Origin: Nymphaea colorata
Taxonomy: Eukaryota; Streptophyta; Magnoliopsida; Nymphaeales; Nymphaeaceae
DNA: 64,000 bases
Direction: 5' to 3'
NCBI RefSeq assembly: GCF_008831285.2
Contig: NC_045140.1
Coordinates: 26,120,131-26,184,130, forward strand
The position numbers and the translations under genes were made by a program. Positions 1 to 11,209 of the stretch are shown piece after piece; the first letter of the stretch is position 1, and every line of letters starts with the position of its first letter. The notes beneath the pieces were generated by a model that worked only from the letters and a program-made list of their open reading frames with translations, had not been told where the DNA came from and did not search any database.

Positions 1-230
1 TAAAAAAAAGGAAGAAGAAGAAAACTAGTGCTGTCACTGTTTCTTCCCCGACCAACAGGTGAAACCCATGAAAAGCGTGAACTCAGGAACAGGAAAAGCC
101 AGCTTAAATAATGACGAAAGAAGACAGAATCTCAGAGCACGTTTGCTTAAAGATGACTGCAATGAAAAAAGAATACGATGAAGAACAGAAGAGATTGGGG
201 GTAAAGAAGAGAAAAGCCTTTTCTTTTTAC

Positions 231-778
231 CTATGAGACGGTGAGACTCTGAGGCCAAGAATGTAAGCAACCTTGACGTAGAGAGGCACATCAGAGTTCT
301 GCTGCTTCCTTTTTGCGCCACGGGTAACGGTTTTTATGCATCCCCTGATAACACCCACGATTTCACTGTCATCTCCATACTCGGCTACCTAACAACTCAC
401 AGCAGGAAACTGCTTCAGTGAAGAAAGAACGACAGATGGTGGTTATGTTTTAGCAGAGTCGGAGTTTATTCATCCAGCATCTTCAGTGAAATGATCAAGA
501 GAGCGAGAGAGCCGACAAAAATGAAAATAAAATTGAAAGGAGTGACAAGTTGCCACAAGAATTACAGAGCAAGCGGTAGAGAGAGAGAGAATTCTGAAGC
601 GAAGCAGTACCAACATGAGATAGGAAGGAGAATGGCGGACTCGAGCCAGGGGGTCACCCATGAGATCTGCCACAAGGGAGGTTTTCCCACTCGGCCCAAC
701 CTCACACATACTCTCCAGGAGAGTCACCCCATTGGAGTCCCTCTCCTCGTCGAACTCTCTCACTAGAATCCCTGCCAT
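231..778 (-). CDS. HLS1-like: HOOKLESS1-like GNAT N-acetyltransferase, first two exons (partial)
   Basis: This is the start of a probable N-acetyltransferase of the HOOKLESS1 family, plant GNAT proteins that act in apical-hook formation, auxin and ethylene responses. Exon 1 is 778-611 (56 codons) and begins at an ATG. It carries the family hallmarks CEVGPSGK, DLMGDP and VRHSPSYLML. Exon 2 is 388-231. It follows a TTAG acceptor and carries EIVGVIRGCIKTV and AYILGLRVSPSHR, the run-up to the acetyl-CoA loop. Both introns have GT donors; exon 1 ends in phase 0 and exon 2 in phase 2. The next exon, expected to start with the R/Q-x-x-G-x-G/A acetyl-CoA motif, is not seen before the left edge, so the gene is truncated by the window. 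A TATA box lies about 55 bases upstream. The family call is by recalled similarity; the function is inferred. Confidence 0.92.
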
Positions 779-830
779 CAGTCTTTGGGGACTTCCTTCG
801 CTTCGATTTCTCCCTGCTCCACTTGCCTGT

Positions 831-840
831 ATTTATAGGG
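831..840 (-). promoter_or_regulatory. TATA box of the HLS1-like gene
   Basis: The minus strand reads CCCTATAAAT here, about 55 bases before the ATG at 778. The spacing leaves a short 5' leader of roughly 25 bases. It is assigned by motif and position only. Confidence 0.6.
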
Positions 841-1044
841 TGGCAGCCATGAATGTGATGATTATGAATATGGCATGATGATGCGGGCCGTAATGGATGG
901 ATGATCTGGTTTATCCATCGGCTGAGATGTACGGGATTGCTAGAAGAGAAATAGAATGGCGGCCGTGGCTCTGGAGGGGCTGTTTCATTCCATAATTTGC
1001 TCTGCATTTTCCTTTTTTTTTCGATTTCGTGTTTTTGGTGGGGG

Positions 1045-1545
1045 GCGTTTGGCTGCTTTTAAAAGCAGTGATTCATGATTATGATAATCAAAATCATGAT
1101 AATCTGATTATATATGGCTACCAGTTTAACCGTCATTTCTTGTTTTCTATTTGATATATACCAGCGTTTGATCTGCCTCTTGGAGAATGATTATTGAAGA
1201 GAAAGAGCTGAAAAGAACTTCATTAAAAGAGAGAGCCACGTCCAAGAGTATTGGATGCAGGATCAAATTGATGATTGTAAAGAACCAAACCACAAACTTA
1301 ATCAGACTTATGGGATACCTTTATAAATATCATTACCTTATATCACAACATTATCTTTAACAATAATATGTATCATTCCCTTTCTTATGAAAACATTGTT
1401 TTATAAAATTGGAAAAACATAAAAAATAATAAAGACAAGAGAGTTGTAAAGGAAAGGATAAGTTCATCTAAATCCAATCTCTCAAAATTAGAGGGATTGG
1501 AGTGGAAACGACAAGGATTGTTCATTTCATTTATATCCAAACAAA
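1045..1545. other. AT-rich gene-free stretch with MITE-like ends
   Basis: No coding signal is seen. The stretch starts with GGGCGTTTGGCTGC and an AT-rich ATCATGATTATGATAATC-type palindromic run. It ends near 1520-1545 with the inverted motif ATATCCAAACAAAC. Ends of the GTTTGG type are common in plant non-autonomous DNA transposons, but no clear target-site duplication is visible. Confidence 0.25.
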
Positions 1546-1667
1546 CTTTATGATCAGATCTTTCCTTCCCGTTTTTAATTTCCTCTCCTTCATTTCCTTA
1601 TTCCCTTCCATCCCACCCTTTTCCTCCATCTAAACATAGCTTTAAGGATTTAGAACTAGTATTTGGA

Positions 1668-2040
1668 CTTTCTCTATTTACAATAATGTTTAGATATTTT
1701 TCTTATTTTTTACAACAATGTTGTTATTGTGAAAATATTGTGGTATAAAGTTGAAAAACATAAAAAATAATAAAGACAAGAGATTTAACATTATTTTTTT
1801 ACCATGAAAGGCCACCAATAGGATCAATAGTATGAGCATTGACATTGAGACTTTCTCTATTTACAATAATCTCTTGACATTTTTCCTTATTTTTTACAAC
1901 AATATTATCTTTCCTTTTGTTTTATCATTTTAAAAAAAATATTGTTTTAAAAAGTTGAAAACATAAAAAATAATAAAGACAAGAGATTCAACATGATTTT
2001 TTTTTTTTCTTTTTTTTATCATGGAAGGCCACTTTCACCT
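1668..2040. repeat. Two direct copies of an LTR-like AT-rich block
   Basis: A block of about 185 bases occurs twice, at about 1668-1835 and 1850-2040. Both copies share GACTTTCTCTATTTACAATAA, then TTATTTTTTACAACAAT, then AAAAACATAAAAAATAATAAAG, ACAAGAGATT and CATGRAAGGCCAC. A third partial copy of the tail is near 1390-1440, and a partial copy of the first half is at 2976-3100. The tail also resembles the start of the LTR-like block at 3351. I infer diverged retrotransposon LTR fragments. No coding is seen. Confidence 0.5.
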
Positions 2041-2833
2041 CGTCCAAAAATAAGGTGCGTTTGATGAACATAAAAAAGTTCACTGAAGAAATTTATTGGT
2101 GTTTGATGGCTGAAGGAATGAGAGAAATTTACAGGGTGATATTTGTGACATTGTTTGTCATTGCCCTCATACTCTTGACACTTTCCCCTTCTATTCGGTT
2201 TGCTTCTAAAGCAAAACAGCTGATCAAGAGAAAACAAATGCATGCAATCCATGTTCACAAAATATATCCTCTCCAATAGGAAGCAAATCCACACATGTTG
2301 AATGCTAAAAGCATTACATAATGTAAGATGAAACATAGACCAAACTAAGAATAATTCCCTCATATTTAAAAGATAACCATCAAAACAGATAACCAAGTTT
2401 TCATATCAAAAGTATAGAGCATTCGAAACACATCAAAATCAGAAATAGAAATAGTTCTATCCATATTCTTAGATGTGCATAGGTGACTCGAGGGTGGCAC
2501 TCTTCCCCATCAGGTTCTTCACGAAGATCTGCATCTTCGCCATATGCAGAGAGGGGAAGAAAGGAGGGAGACAGAACCAAAAGGTTGGGAGCCAAAAAGG
2601 AAGCGAAAGGAAGAACAAGGGGGAAAAAGACACCTGCAACAGTCGGCTGAAAGAAAAACGGGCATCCCCAAGTGTCCTTCAAAGTTACATTGTCATATCT
2701 GGTGGGTATATATATATATATATATAATCGTTTGAAAAAAAAAAATAGGAGATGCTTACACCAGTCACCATATGGCTCCGCCATTGAACTATTTCACCAG
2801 GTAACTTTCAACCAATAAAGCATGACTTCACTG

Positions 2834-2960
2834 GGTATTTTCCCCCTTGTCTATAGTGTTTCACCCGGCTACGTGAAAGTTACCGGTGTAATAGTCGCTA
2901 GGTATTTTTCCCCTCGTTTATAGTGTTTCACGTGGTTATCAAATGTGCTCTCAGGAGTGA
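2834..2960. repeat. Short direct repeat, unit about 77 bases
   Basis: The sequence GGTATTTTCCCCCTTGTCTAT with AGTGTTTCACC recurs about 77 bases later as GGTATTTTTCCCCTCGTTTAT with AGTGTTTCACG. It lies between LTR-like fragments and may belong to the same element. Confidence 0.4.
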
Positions 2961-3350
2961 TAGTATGAGACCTGATATTTAGACTTTTTCTATTTACAGT
3001 AATCTCTAGACGTTTTTCCTCTTTGCTTTTTTTGCAAAACAATGTTATCTTTCCTTTTGTTGTAAAGATCACATTTAATAATGTCAGATACTTTGCATTT
3101 TTGTCATCACTCAAACTAGAAAACGTATTTGCCTTGAAAATTTAGTGAAGGTGGATCGACCCATCACTTTGTTGAAGAAGCCAGGGATCTCTTGGTCGTC
3201 TACAGGTCTCTATTGAAGCCTAAATCTTCTTTCGTAAGTGTTTCTCATTCTCTGTCCTTGTAGACTCCACATAATTAACTTGATCTCATTCTTCAAGGAT
3301 ATGATTAATCCATTTTGTTTATTATGCGAGGATCTTCTGCTCTGATACCA

Positions 3351-3627
3351 TGTTGACAACACAAAAAATAAAGAGATTTAATGTGGTTCTTTTTTTTTTT
3401 CTTAACCATGGAAGGCCAACATCGACCTTAAAGATGGGTAGTTTACTTTCATTGTTTACAATATTTCTCAACATCTTTTGCAACTCCAGGTTAATGGCCC
3501 TTGTTGTTGACGACAAAGCCTTCATTACTTTTGTTGGCGTCTTTGTATCTATCTATAGATATCATTTCTTTGTGGAAGCATTATTTTATCTGTATTATTT
3601 TTTATGTTTTTTACATGGTATCATAGC
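3351..3627 (+). mobile_element. LTR-like block with tRNA-Met-type primer binding sites
   Basis: A 265-base block at 3351-3615 starts TGTTGACAAC and ends TTTTTTACA, so it has TG...CA ends like an LTR. It is followed at 3616-3627 by TGGTATCATAGC, one base off the TGGTATCAGAGC initiator-Met tRNA primer site used by many plant copia elements. Immediately to the left, 3339-3350 reads GCTCTGATACCA, the exact reverse complement of that primer site. No intact gag or pol follows. The bases to about 4100 have no readable frame. I infer a solo or rearranged copia LTR. Confidence 0.45.
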
Positions 3628-3659
3628 ATCTCCAGGTAGCAGACACGAAGTGGACTAAT

Positions 3660-4279
3660 CCTTACCTTGAAGCGATTCACAAGTTAGAATGAATTCCATG
3701 AGAATGAAGAATGAGGAACACTTTCTAAAGAAGATTCAGGCTTCAATGAACAAGAGATTACTTGCATCTTCAATAAAGCGATTAGTCGCTCCATCTTCGC
3801 AGACAAAACTTGGACTTAAGTGAACACAGTGTCCAATGAGGATGAAAATAGAAGGCATTATGCAAAGTACCTAACGTCATCATAGAGGTAACTTCACAAC
3901 AAAAGCAAGAATGTTATGGTTAAAGATAATGCCGTGATGAGCAAGGGAATGACATCTACGGAGATGATAAAGACTAAGGACATCAACAAAAATAATGATT
4001 GCATTGTTATCAACAAACATGGTAATTGATCTAGCATTACAAAAGATTTAGGAAAAATACTTGGAGATTATTGTGAACAAATTGTAAAGTATAAATATCA
4101 AGTCCCATACTATCAATCCTTAAGATCGATGGTGGTCTTCAGTTGCTAAACAAAAACGTCCTGTTGCATATCTTTGTTATTTTTTATACTTCTAAAGAAT
4201 CCTAGCCTTGTGTGCTTTCTGACAGGTTCCGATTGTGTTTCCTTGACCACTGATTCCAGAGTCTTCTCTCTTTTCTCCC

Positions 4280-4315
<36 letters not shown>

Positions 4316-5327
4316 TAAGGAACGAACAACAATTCCAACTTGTTGCTACCCAAAATTTCACCATCTATGCTTCTCATACCTTATCACAAGCACCAAAGAA
4401 TCTGTATAAAACATAAATATATGGGTTTATAAGTACTCCTTCCAAGGAGCGGAACATCATTATGTCACTGCAACTTATTTCCGAAACACCAACGCTGCTT
4501 TTGCGTCAGAGATGGGTGCTAGAGCTTTTCAATTGTTGGCTATAGCCTTATTAATATAACTAGAGCTGGCTCATTAAATGGGTTGATCAATTTGAAGGGA
4601 TTTTTGCCTTTAAAAGAAGAACAAAATATATGACCATCGAATTAAAATTGTATGAACCCATGACTAAGACCGATTTTCCTTTGATATCCTTGTACCAGAG
4701 AGTCAGAAATTTTCCACGAGAGGGGCCGAATTCTATTTTCAAAATTTTTGTTTAAGTTTTTTTTGAAGGTGGACGAGGGCCCCCACCGCTTGTGTGGGGT
4801 CTGTTGGTAATTTCACACCTTTGATGAACAAAGCAGAGCTTGTCACTGAGGTGTTGGGGTCGCTTTGGGCCACTCATTGGTGCTGAAGTACATTTTTGTT
4901 TTTTCTCCACTTCCTTTAGTGGCAATTAGGATGCCTCTAATAACGGACGTGCCAGTTTTGCTTCTTCAATTTGAAAGAAGAAGAGATTGCAAAATTGAGA
5001 TTGTTGAAGGATCAAAAGTAGGCTTGATGTATGAGTCGAGAAACACTAAAAGGCCAAATTTTGAGTTCATACTTGAACCTTGCCAATGCACCAAGCAACG
5101 GCACTGAAGCACTACTTTCCCGCTAGCGAAACCTTTGTTAGTCCTGCCAAAATTTCTTGGACCAATTCCTGCTGCTTATGTTGAAAATGAGTTCTTATTC
5201 ATTGATTTTTAGATAGAGCTTTATTCTTCTATCCGCTGTTGTCCATACTGGGGCTTTATTGGCTGATACACATTGTATCAGCAAGTTATTGATGTGATAT
5301 GGGAGCTGGGCAGATATGACCCCTTCC
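3660..5327. other. Gene-free stretch
   Basis: Only short, unrecognisable ORFs are present. The longest (about 4865-5107 on plus) has no known motif. A GA microsatellite sits at 4281-4312. Confidence 0.5.
4281..4312. repeat. (GA)n microsatellite
   Basis: An uninterrupted run of about 16 GA units, in intergenic DNA. Confidence 0.95.
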
Positions 5328-5479
5328 GGGTCGTTTGTTAATGGAATAGCAACAGTATCTTTCATGAATCTGCTCCCAAAACAACAGATGAGGATAGCAA
5401 TACACTGTTCTACGAATCTGCATTAATCTTTGAGGCAGATATATGGAATAGCATTACTGTTTCCATTGCCAAATGACCC
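5328..5479. mobile_element. Small MITE-like element with inverted ends
   Basis: The left end reads GGGTCGTTTGTTAATGGAA. The right end, on the opposite strand, reads GGGTCATTTGGCAATGGAA: 15 of the 19 terminal bases match. AATAGCA-type sequence recurs just inside both ends. The element is 152 bases long and has no coding capacity, as expected for a non-autonomous DNA transposon. A clean target-site duplication is not obvious. Confidence 0.55.
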
Positions 5480-7700
5480 TTTCAAAACCCATCCCATATA
5501 GGGCTGATGCAGGTCTGCTACAAAGCAGCGATTTAATATATTGATTTTATGCATATGAAAAACTAAATGTAGTAATATGATCAATTCCTTGGCTACCTTT
5601 TCTAGAATCACATGCCTTATCGTGTTAAAAGAGATAAGACCCTTCTATCAAGACGGATCAACTCAGCCTACTTGATCTAACCATGTATCTTGCTTAAATT
5701 CTCTGGCACATTGACTCTAATCTTGGCCTTTGTTCATCAAGCCATGTGTGTTTAACATCTAGTTTTTATCTTTGCAGCACATATGCTCCAAGGTATGCAT
5801 GTGGGTTTAAAGTAGACGCTTCTGTGCACTGAAAAAGGTTTTCATCATTGTTAAAATGTCTACATAATTGAGATATCCGAGTATCTTTATCTGTCTTGTA
5901 CCTTTCCTGAAATTACCACACTTTTGTATTTAAGTGGCTATAAGAGGACAATACGCCCATCTGATAATGTTGCTGCTTCTTGTCATGTTGCTAAAGAGGA
6001 GGAGACAATAAAGTGTGGGATGCTTTAAACTCCAAATACATCCATAATCATATGGTAATTCGCCATCTTGTTCTATTCAATCCAGCTCTTCTCTTAAAGT
6101 TGGTATAACAGAAAACTTCCTTTTCACCTGTCTGCATTTTGCAATTGATGGAAGGAGGACCAAGATTCAATCATAGTGCTAAATAGTCAAGGGGAAGAAA
6201 CCATAGTCGTTCTCGGGCTACTGTCACGATCACATATGAAATTTAAGTGGATGAGAAGACAGATCGACTGAGGCATAGATTATTGTAGATCTGCTTTATG
6301 CTCATAATTGATGTGTAACCAGTAGTTTCCACCTATGGCCATCTTCTGTTTATAATTAACAAATATGAAAACTAAAATATCAGTAGCCCTTCGACCAAGC
6401 ACAGTGTCCCATGCTTCACATAACTGCAAGCCTGTGGATGGATAGAACTTTCGGGTGCAATTAGAAGCAATATTTCCAAAAGTTCTGAAACAATTATTGG
6501 TTGAATTTTATGCTTGGATTGGAAAAACACTTTAATTCTTCACTTTTTTTTCCCCAATTTGAGTGTCGCTTGATGCGTATCCACATTTCCTCTTGCAAGC
6601 TTGAAATCATTATCATGTTCAATTTTCTATAAAATGTTGAGTCATGTAAAAATATATCGAGAAAAAAATAACCACTAAAGGAAATTTCCTAGTGAGCTAT
6701 TTCAATATCGTCAGTTGAACTCGTAAACGAAGTTCAGTTCAACCAGATCAACGGACAAAAGTTTACACAATACACAAATATTTGATTGTCATCACCTGAC
6801 TAGGTCATCTGTCATACAAAACTTTACACGCTAATTAAAAATAAGCCCAGAAGAGGATGAACCTTTTGCAGCAAAAAAAAAGGAGGTTCTTACTACTTTA
6901 TTTGGGAAAACCAACAAATATAGCCTACCTTACTAGTGCTTAGCTCGTACGCTGCATAATGTATTCATTCTCCAACAAAGCTGAAAGCCTTCAATTCAAG
7001 CTATACCAATCTGACCTGCTTATAATCAAGTTCTTGGATTGGCAAAGCCTTCTGGCAATTAATAGCGTTCAGTTTCATGGATCAGAACAAATTAAAACCT
7101 TCATGCAAAAGTGTATCGGAACTTGACAATGAATATGAAATGGCCGACATGTCCTTTTGCAAAATGTCACTCACTCTGCTCATCTTAGTCTATGGCACAA
7201 ATGATTGAAGGAACAAGCCCCACAAGTTGTGCCATTTTTGGTTCTGGGTATTGCTGAGTGTGAGGTTGCCAAAACAAGGGCGGTTGAGTACCTCTTGGTA
7301 AGAAGGGTCTGTGAGAGAACTAGCTGCACGGCTATTCTCATGCAAATTCAGATAATGTGGCTCAATTTTTCTTTGCTGAATTACGATACTGTCACAGTTG
7401 ACAGTGTAAGTTGCACTAGTGAAAGGCGGCAACTGTGGACAGTTGTTCTTGTTGCATGTGAGGGTGGCTCTATAACTCTATGGAGGCACAAATATAGAAA
7501 TCAATTAACTGGTCAGGAAAATTCCTGGCCTAGAGTCATTTCAAATCTATTGGTTGCTCTGGTGTCTACTGTTCGAACAACTTGGTCTGTTGTTGGCTAG
7601 CACGGCAACATGAGAAAGGTTGGCCTCTGATGAGCCACTATAACCTATAACAAATCATAGGATGAGTCAGCTCCACTCGCATGTAGCCCAGGCATGCATC
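5480..7700. other. Gene-free stretch, possible retroelement flank
   Basis: No recognisable gene is seen. One fairly long open frame on plus (about 7205-7600) has no family motif and lies just upstream of copia gag debris, so it may be decayed element sequence. Confidence 0.4.
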
Positions 7701-7800
7701 TAGTTTTGGTGCTCGACCTAGCTGGTTCCCTTACTGATTCTAAGCTTTTGAAAGGTCGTAATGGTGGCCCTGCACCATCATGTAAATGTTGTAACTGTGG

Positions 7801-7980
7801 TGTTATAAAAGCTTGATTCTTCAACAGCTAAACTGAGAAAATAATTCAGTTTTTTGTGGAATAGAAGTACTCTTACAATACATTAGGGTGTGCTATAAAA
7901 GCTTTGCTTCTTCAACAGCTAACCTGAAAAATTATTCAGTTTTGTCTGGAATAGAATTATTGTTACAATACATTAGGGGG
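7801..7980. repeat. Tandem duplication, unit about 88 bases
   Basis: The two halves share TATAAAAGCTT, CTTCTTCAACAGCTAA, ATTCAGTTTT and ACAATACATTAGGG in the same order. The duplication lies inside the decayed copia gag region and arose after or during its decay. Confidence 0.75.
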
Positions 7981-8841
7981 CCAATACTTCTCGTGAAACT
8001 TTTACCCACAATTGCAAAAGCACATGCACTTGTATTATAAGAAGAAAACCGAAGGGAGAGCTCGGATGGTTTCCACAGTCAATATTCATCGAGCTGCATT
8101 AATTGCCAACACAAAGTACGAGAACTCTTATGATGGTTCTGGAAAAAAGTATGCTCATGATTTAAAGATGATATGCTCTTACCGCCACAATGCATATGAA
8201 AGGTAAATGTCATAAAGTACTCCACGGATTTCCTACAAACAACAGAAGTTCTCACATTATTGCTGCTCATATTGCAAATGTTGCACCCCCTGCTACTAAA
8301 TCAGAATCCACACTAAATGGTTGACTAGGCTGCAGTCGCTAGTGAAGTTCCTTCATTTGCTCTAGAAGAATACAACCAAATAATTGCTAGCTCTTGTGCA
8401 ACAGTTTTCACCTTTAGTAAATTTATCAGGTGTTTCTCGCCATTCGACTTCTCAATACTCAATAGGTTGTTGATTTTGGAGCTAGTGAACACATGGTAAA
8501 CTTCAATGCTCTATATAAGGTATCTTCAAATTCTTTCGTTCTTCCTGTCAAGTTACCAAAAACATTTGCATCAGTTTCTCATCTAGGGTTAATCGAAGTT
8601 GAAAAAGAATGATTCATCAAGTGCTTTATGTTTTTTCATTTGGCTTTTGCTCTTTTGAATTGGTCGATCACTGATTTCTTTCATCAATCTTGTGTCATCC
8701 AAAACCTTGCAACCAAGATGACAATTGGAAGGGGGAAGATCCGACACTACAGGAAATCCAGTGTTTTGAGAGAGATATTAGGGCCTGCAATGGCAGCCCC
8801 TGACCTGCCGAAGATGGCTGTGGGCCTGTGGCAGCGCAAGC

Positions 8842-8850
8842 GCACACACA

Positions 8851-8895
<45 letters not shown>
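8842..8895. repeat. (CA)n(GA)n compound microsatellite
   Basis: About 14 CA units run directly into about 13 GA units. It lies at the junction where the copia relic has lost integrase and reverse transcriptase. Confidence 0.95.
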
Positions 8896-8900
<5 letters not shown>

Positions 8901-9507
8901 CAATGCCAGAGAAGGGCATTGGTGGCAGCAACATATAGAGAAAGAGGGAGATCTCACTAATAGTTGTGTGAAGTTTGAAGAAAAAATCCTGGTCAAGGTC
9001 AGTTCCTATTCACAGCAACCCTTGAGATCGTGTGCTTTTCGTGACCCTAATTGTGCCGCTTGTCGTGAAACTCGACTTCCAGTTTCAGGGTCCCACATCT
9101 TCTTGGGTGAGAATCCTATCTCTTGGAGATCCAAGAAGCAAACCACTACTTCTCATTCTTTTGCAGAAGATAAGCAGCTGTCTTTGTTGAACAAAATTTG
9201 TGAACTTACGTGGCTTGTTATCTTCTAATTGATCTATATATTAACCTTGATCAGCTTGCTTTGTTAATTTGTGAACACCGAATCACTCTCCAGTCTCCAT
9301 ATTGCGGCATTTCCTCTGTCCCATGAGCCGACAAAGCATAAAGGTCTAGATTGTCACATTGTCCTTGCGCAGAATTCCAAAAGGCATGTCACAGCATATG
9401 TTCATATAGCTCATGCTTATTAACCAAACATTCTGCGTAAAGAACAGTTCTTATTACCGACGTCCGACCTGGGCCTACACGATTCATATGCTCCATGTTC
9501 GGGGGAA

Positions 9508-11000
9508 TGATGACCATGACATCTTGCTGTAATCTTGAAGATCTCTATTCTCAATGAGAATGGCAAGGAGTTGTCGGGAGAATGGCAGGGTGTATGAGCT
9601 GCTGCAATCTTGAAAAACCAAACAAGCAGTTATTATGAGTTATTATAATTTTCATCTTATTGTAATTTCTATTTTGCTTAACGACTTTCTTTTCCTTTTT
9701 CCTGTTGTAAACTTCCTAATATCAAGGAGATCTACTTCTGAATGATATTTCATATGGTGAAGGAAATGAGAATTGTTCGTGTTTAGGAGCTTTCTTCATT
9801 CTTGCCATTTTCATTTTCCACGAGTTCCAATTAGAGCTAGCATGAGGCAGTCCGGATAATTACTTGTCAACTAAGAAGTTGTTGGCAAATGACATAAGAG
9901 TTTATTATGGTTGACGAGTGAACTTTTTTACTTGGGCCAATGTGATTTTAGCAAATGCACTGTACAGACATTACAAACACACACAAAAAGAGAGAGAGAG
10001 AGAGCAGTGATCATAGGGAAAAGCTATGCTGTAATCCTTGTTGATCTCACAGAAAATATCTGAGATTTCAACATTCAAGCAGATTTCAACACATTAATCT
10101 CTGCATGATAACTGTTGCTATTCAAATGCAACATTGGCACATTTGCTACAAAGAAAAAGGCACCAACAACTTTGTGAATATTGGTGCACTCCTTACAGTG
10201 GGTTGTATACTTTTATGCATTCTTGAGATTAGATATCGTCATCAATATTTGTTTTTCCATTCTTTCTGGTTAGACTTATCAGCAAGTTGAGATCAGTTTA
10301 GAAGCTTACGGGATAATGTTAAAAGACGCATCTTGGGTATGGAACTCATGACCGTATTTTCTCCTTTTCTCTGGTTCTGCCCCAGCCTCTGGGATCCTAG
10401 CATGAATGTGCAGGGAAAACCTGCCTGAATCCTCTCAGGAGCGACGGAAACACACCAACCTCTTCAGCTTGTGCAAGAAGTAATGCATATGGGATTTGAA
10501 CTAGGACAGACCTGTCCACTGAACGGGTCATTCCAAGCTTTCCCTGGTTTACCGTGAGACGTTCCAGAACGCCAGTATTCATGCATATAAATTTAGGTAG
10601 AAACCACCGCATTCTCCCATACACTGTATGCATGCGCCTACAGACACCACGCTGCAGTCTGTTCTCATCGTCCAGAGAATGCAAATCCAACAAGCACTTT
10701 AGGTAATATTAAGACAGATTGCATGACCTTGTAAAGTGACATGCTAACAAAGAGAGCACTAGTCACCCGGCTAGCTGGATTGGTTCAGCACATTCAAGTT
10801 GGCAAGAAATCTCGGCTCAGGGTGCGTCACTTTGGAACAGTAGCAAGGATGCCCAAACCATTTTGTCACTTTAAAAATGTGGAGTGGGAAATGAAAACTA
10901 TCATCCTGCTGTATCTTCCCTTGGACGTGACGGGGAATATCAGATGCTTGTTTACTGTACATACAATTTGATGTCCAACTTTTGGCAGTTGGCAACGTTG
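9508..11000. other. Gene-free stretch, possible 3' LTR at its left
   Basis: Just after the copia purine-rich tract a TGATGACCATGACATC sequence could begin a 3' LTR, but no matching 5' copy was found upstream. Elsewhere only short ORFs without motifs are seen. Confidence 0.3.
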
Positions 11001-11012
11001 GTGTTAATTTCC

Positions 11013-11205
11013 TGAAATTTGAATCTGAGATCTAGATTTGCCATAGTATAAGAACAGTGTGTAAGGAAAATGTTCATGTCATATCTGGACACTGTTTATG
11101 TCCTGACACTTGAATCTGAGATCAAGATTTGAAATAGTATAAGAACAGTGTGTAAGGAAAATGTTCATGTCATATCTGGACACTGTTTATGTCATATCTG
11201 GACAC
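11013..11205. repeat. Tandem duplication, unit about 88 bases, plus a partial third copy
   Basis: The block GAATCTGAGATC, AGTATAAGAACAGTGTGTAAG, GAAAATGTTCATGTCATATC, TGGACACTGTTTATGTC occurs twice in succession. A truncated third copy (GTCATATCTGGACACC) ends at about 11205. The two full copies are nearly identical, so the event looks recent. Confidence 0.85.
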
Positions 11206-11209
11206 CAGC

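Larger units (their letters stand above)
7740..9507 (+). pseudogene. Ty1/copia retrotransposon relic (gag, protease, RNase H pieces)
   Basis: This is an internally deleted, mutated copia polyprotein on the plus strand. From about 7770 broken frames resemble copia gag, including LPTIAKAHALVL near 8000. A decayed CCHC zinc knuckle followed by HGFP lies at 8168-8255. The protease region starts near 8466 with VVDFGASEHM, where the catalytic D-S/T-G has become D-F-G, and continues to MTIGRGK near 8735. An in-frame stop is at 8610. Integrase and reverse transcriptase are missing; a CA/GA microsatellite sits at the break. RNase H resumes at about 9025 with ISWRSKKQTT and ICELTWL, then after a frameshift HIAAFPLSHEPTKHKGLDCH, and ends at about 9500 before a purine-rich CGGGGGAATG. 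It cannot be functional. Confidence 0.82.

Noticed and set aside
4146-4416. ORFs across the GA microsatellite encoding Glu-Arg or Leu-Ser runs
   Set aside because: They are products of the microsatellite.
10397-10693. 98-codon ORF on minus
   Set aside because: No recognisable domain; probably chance.
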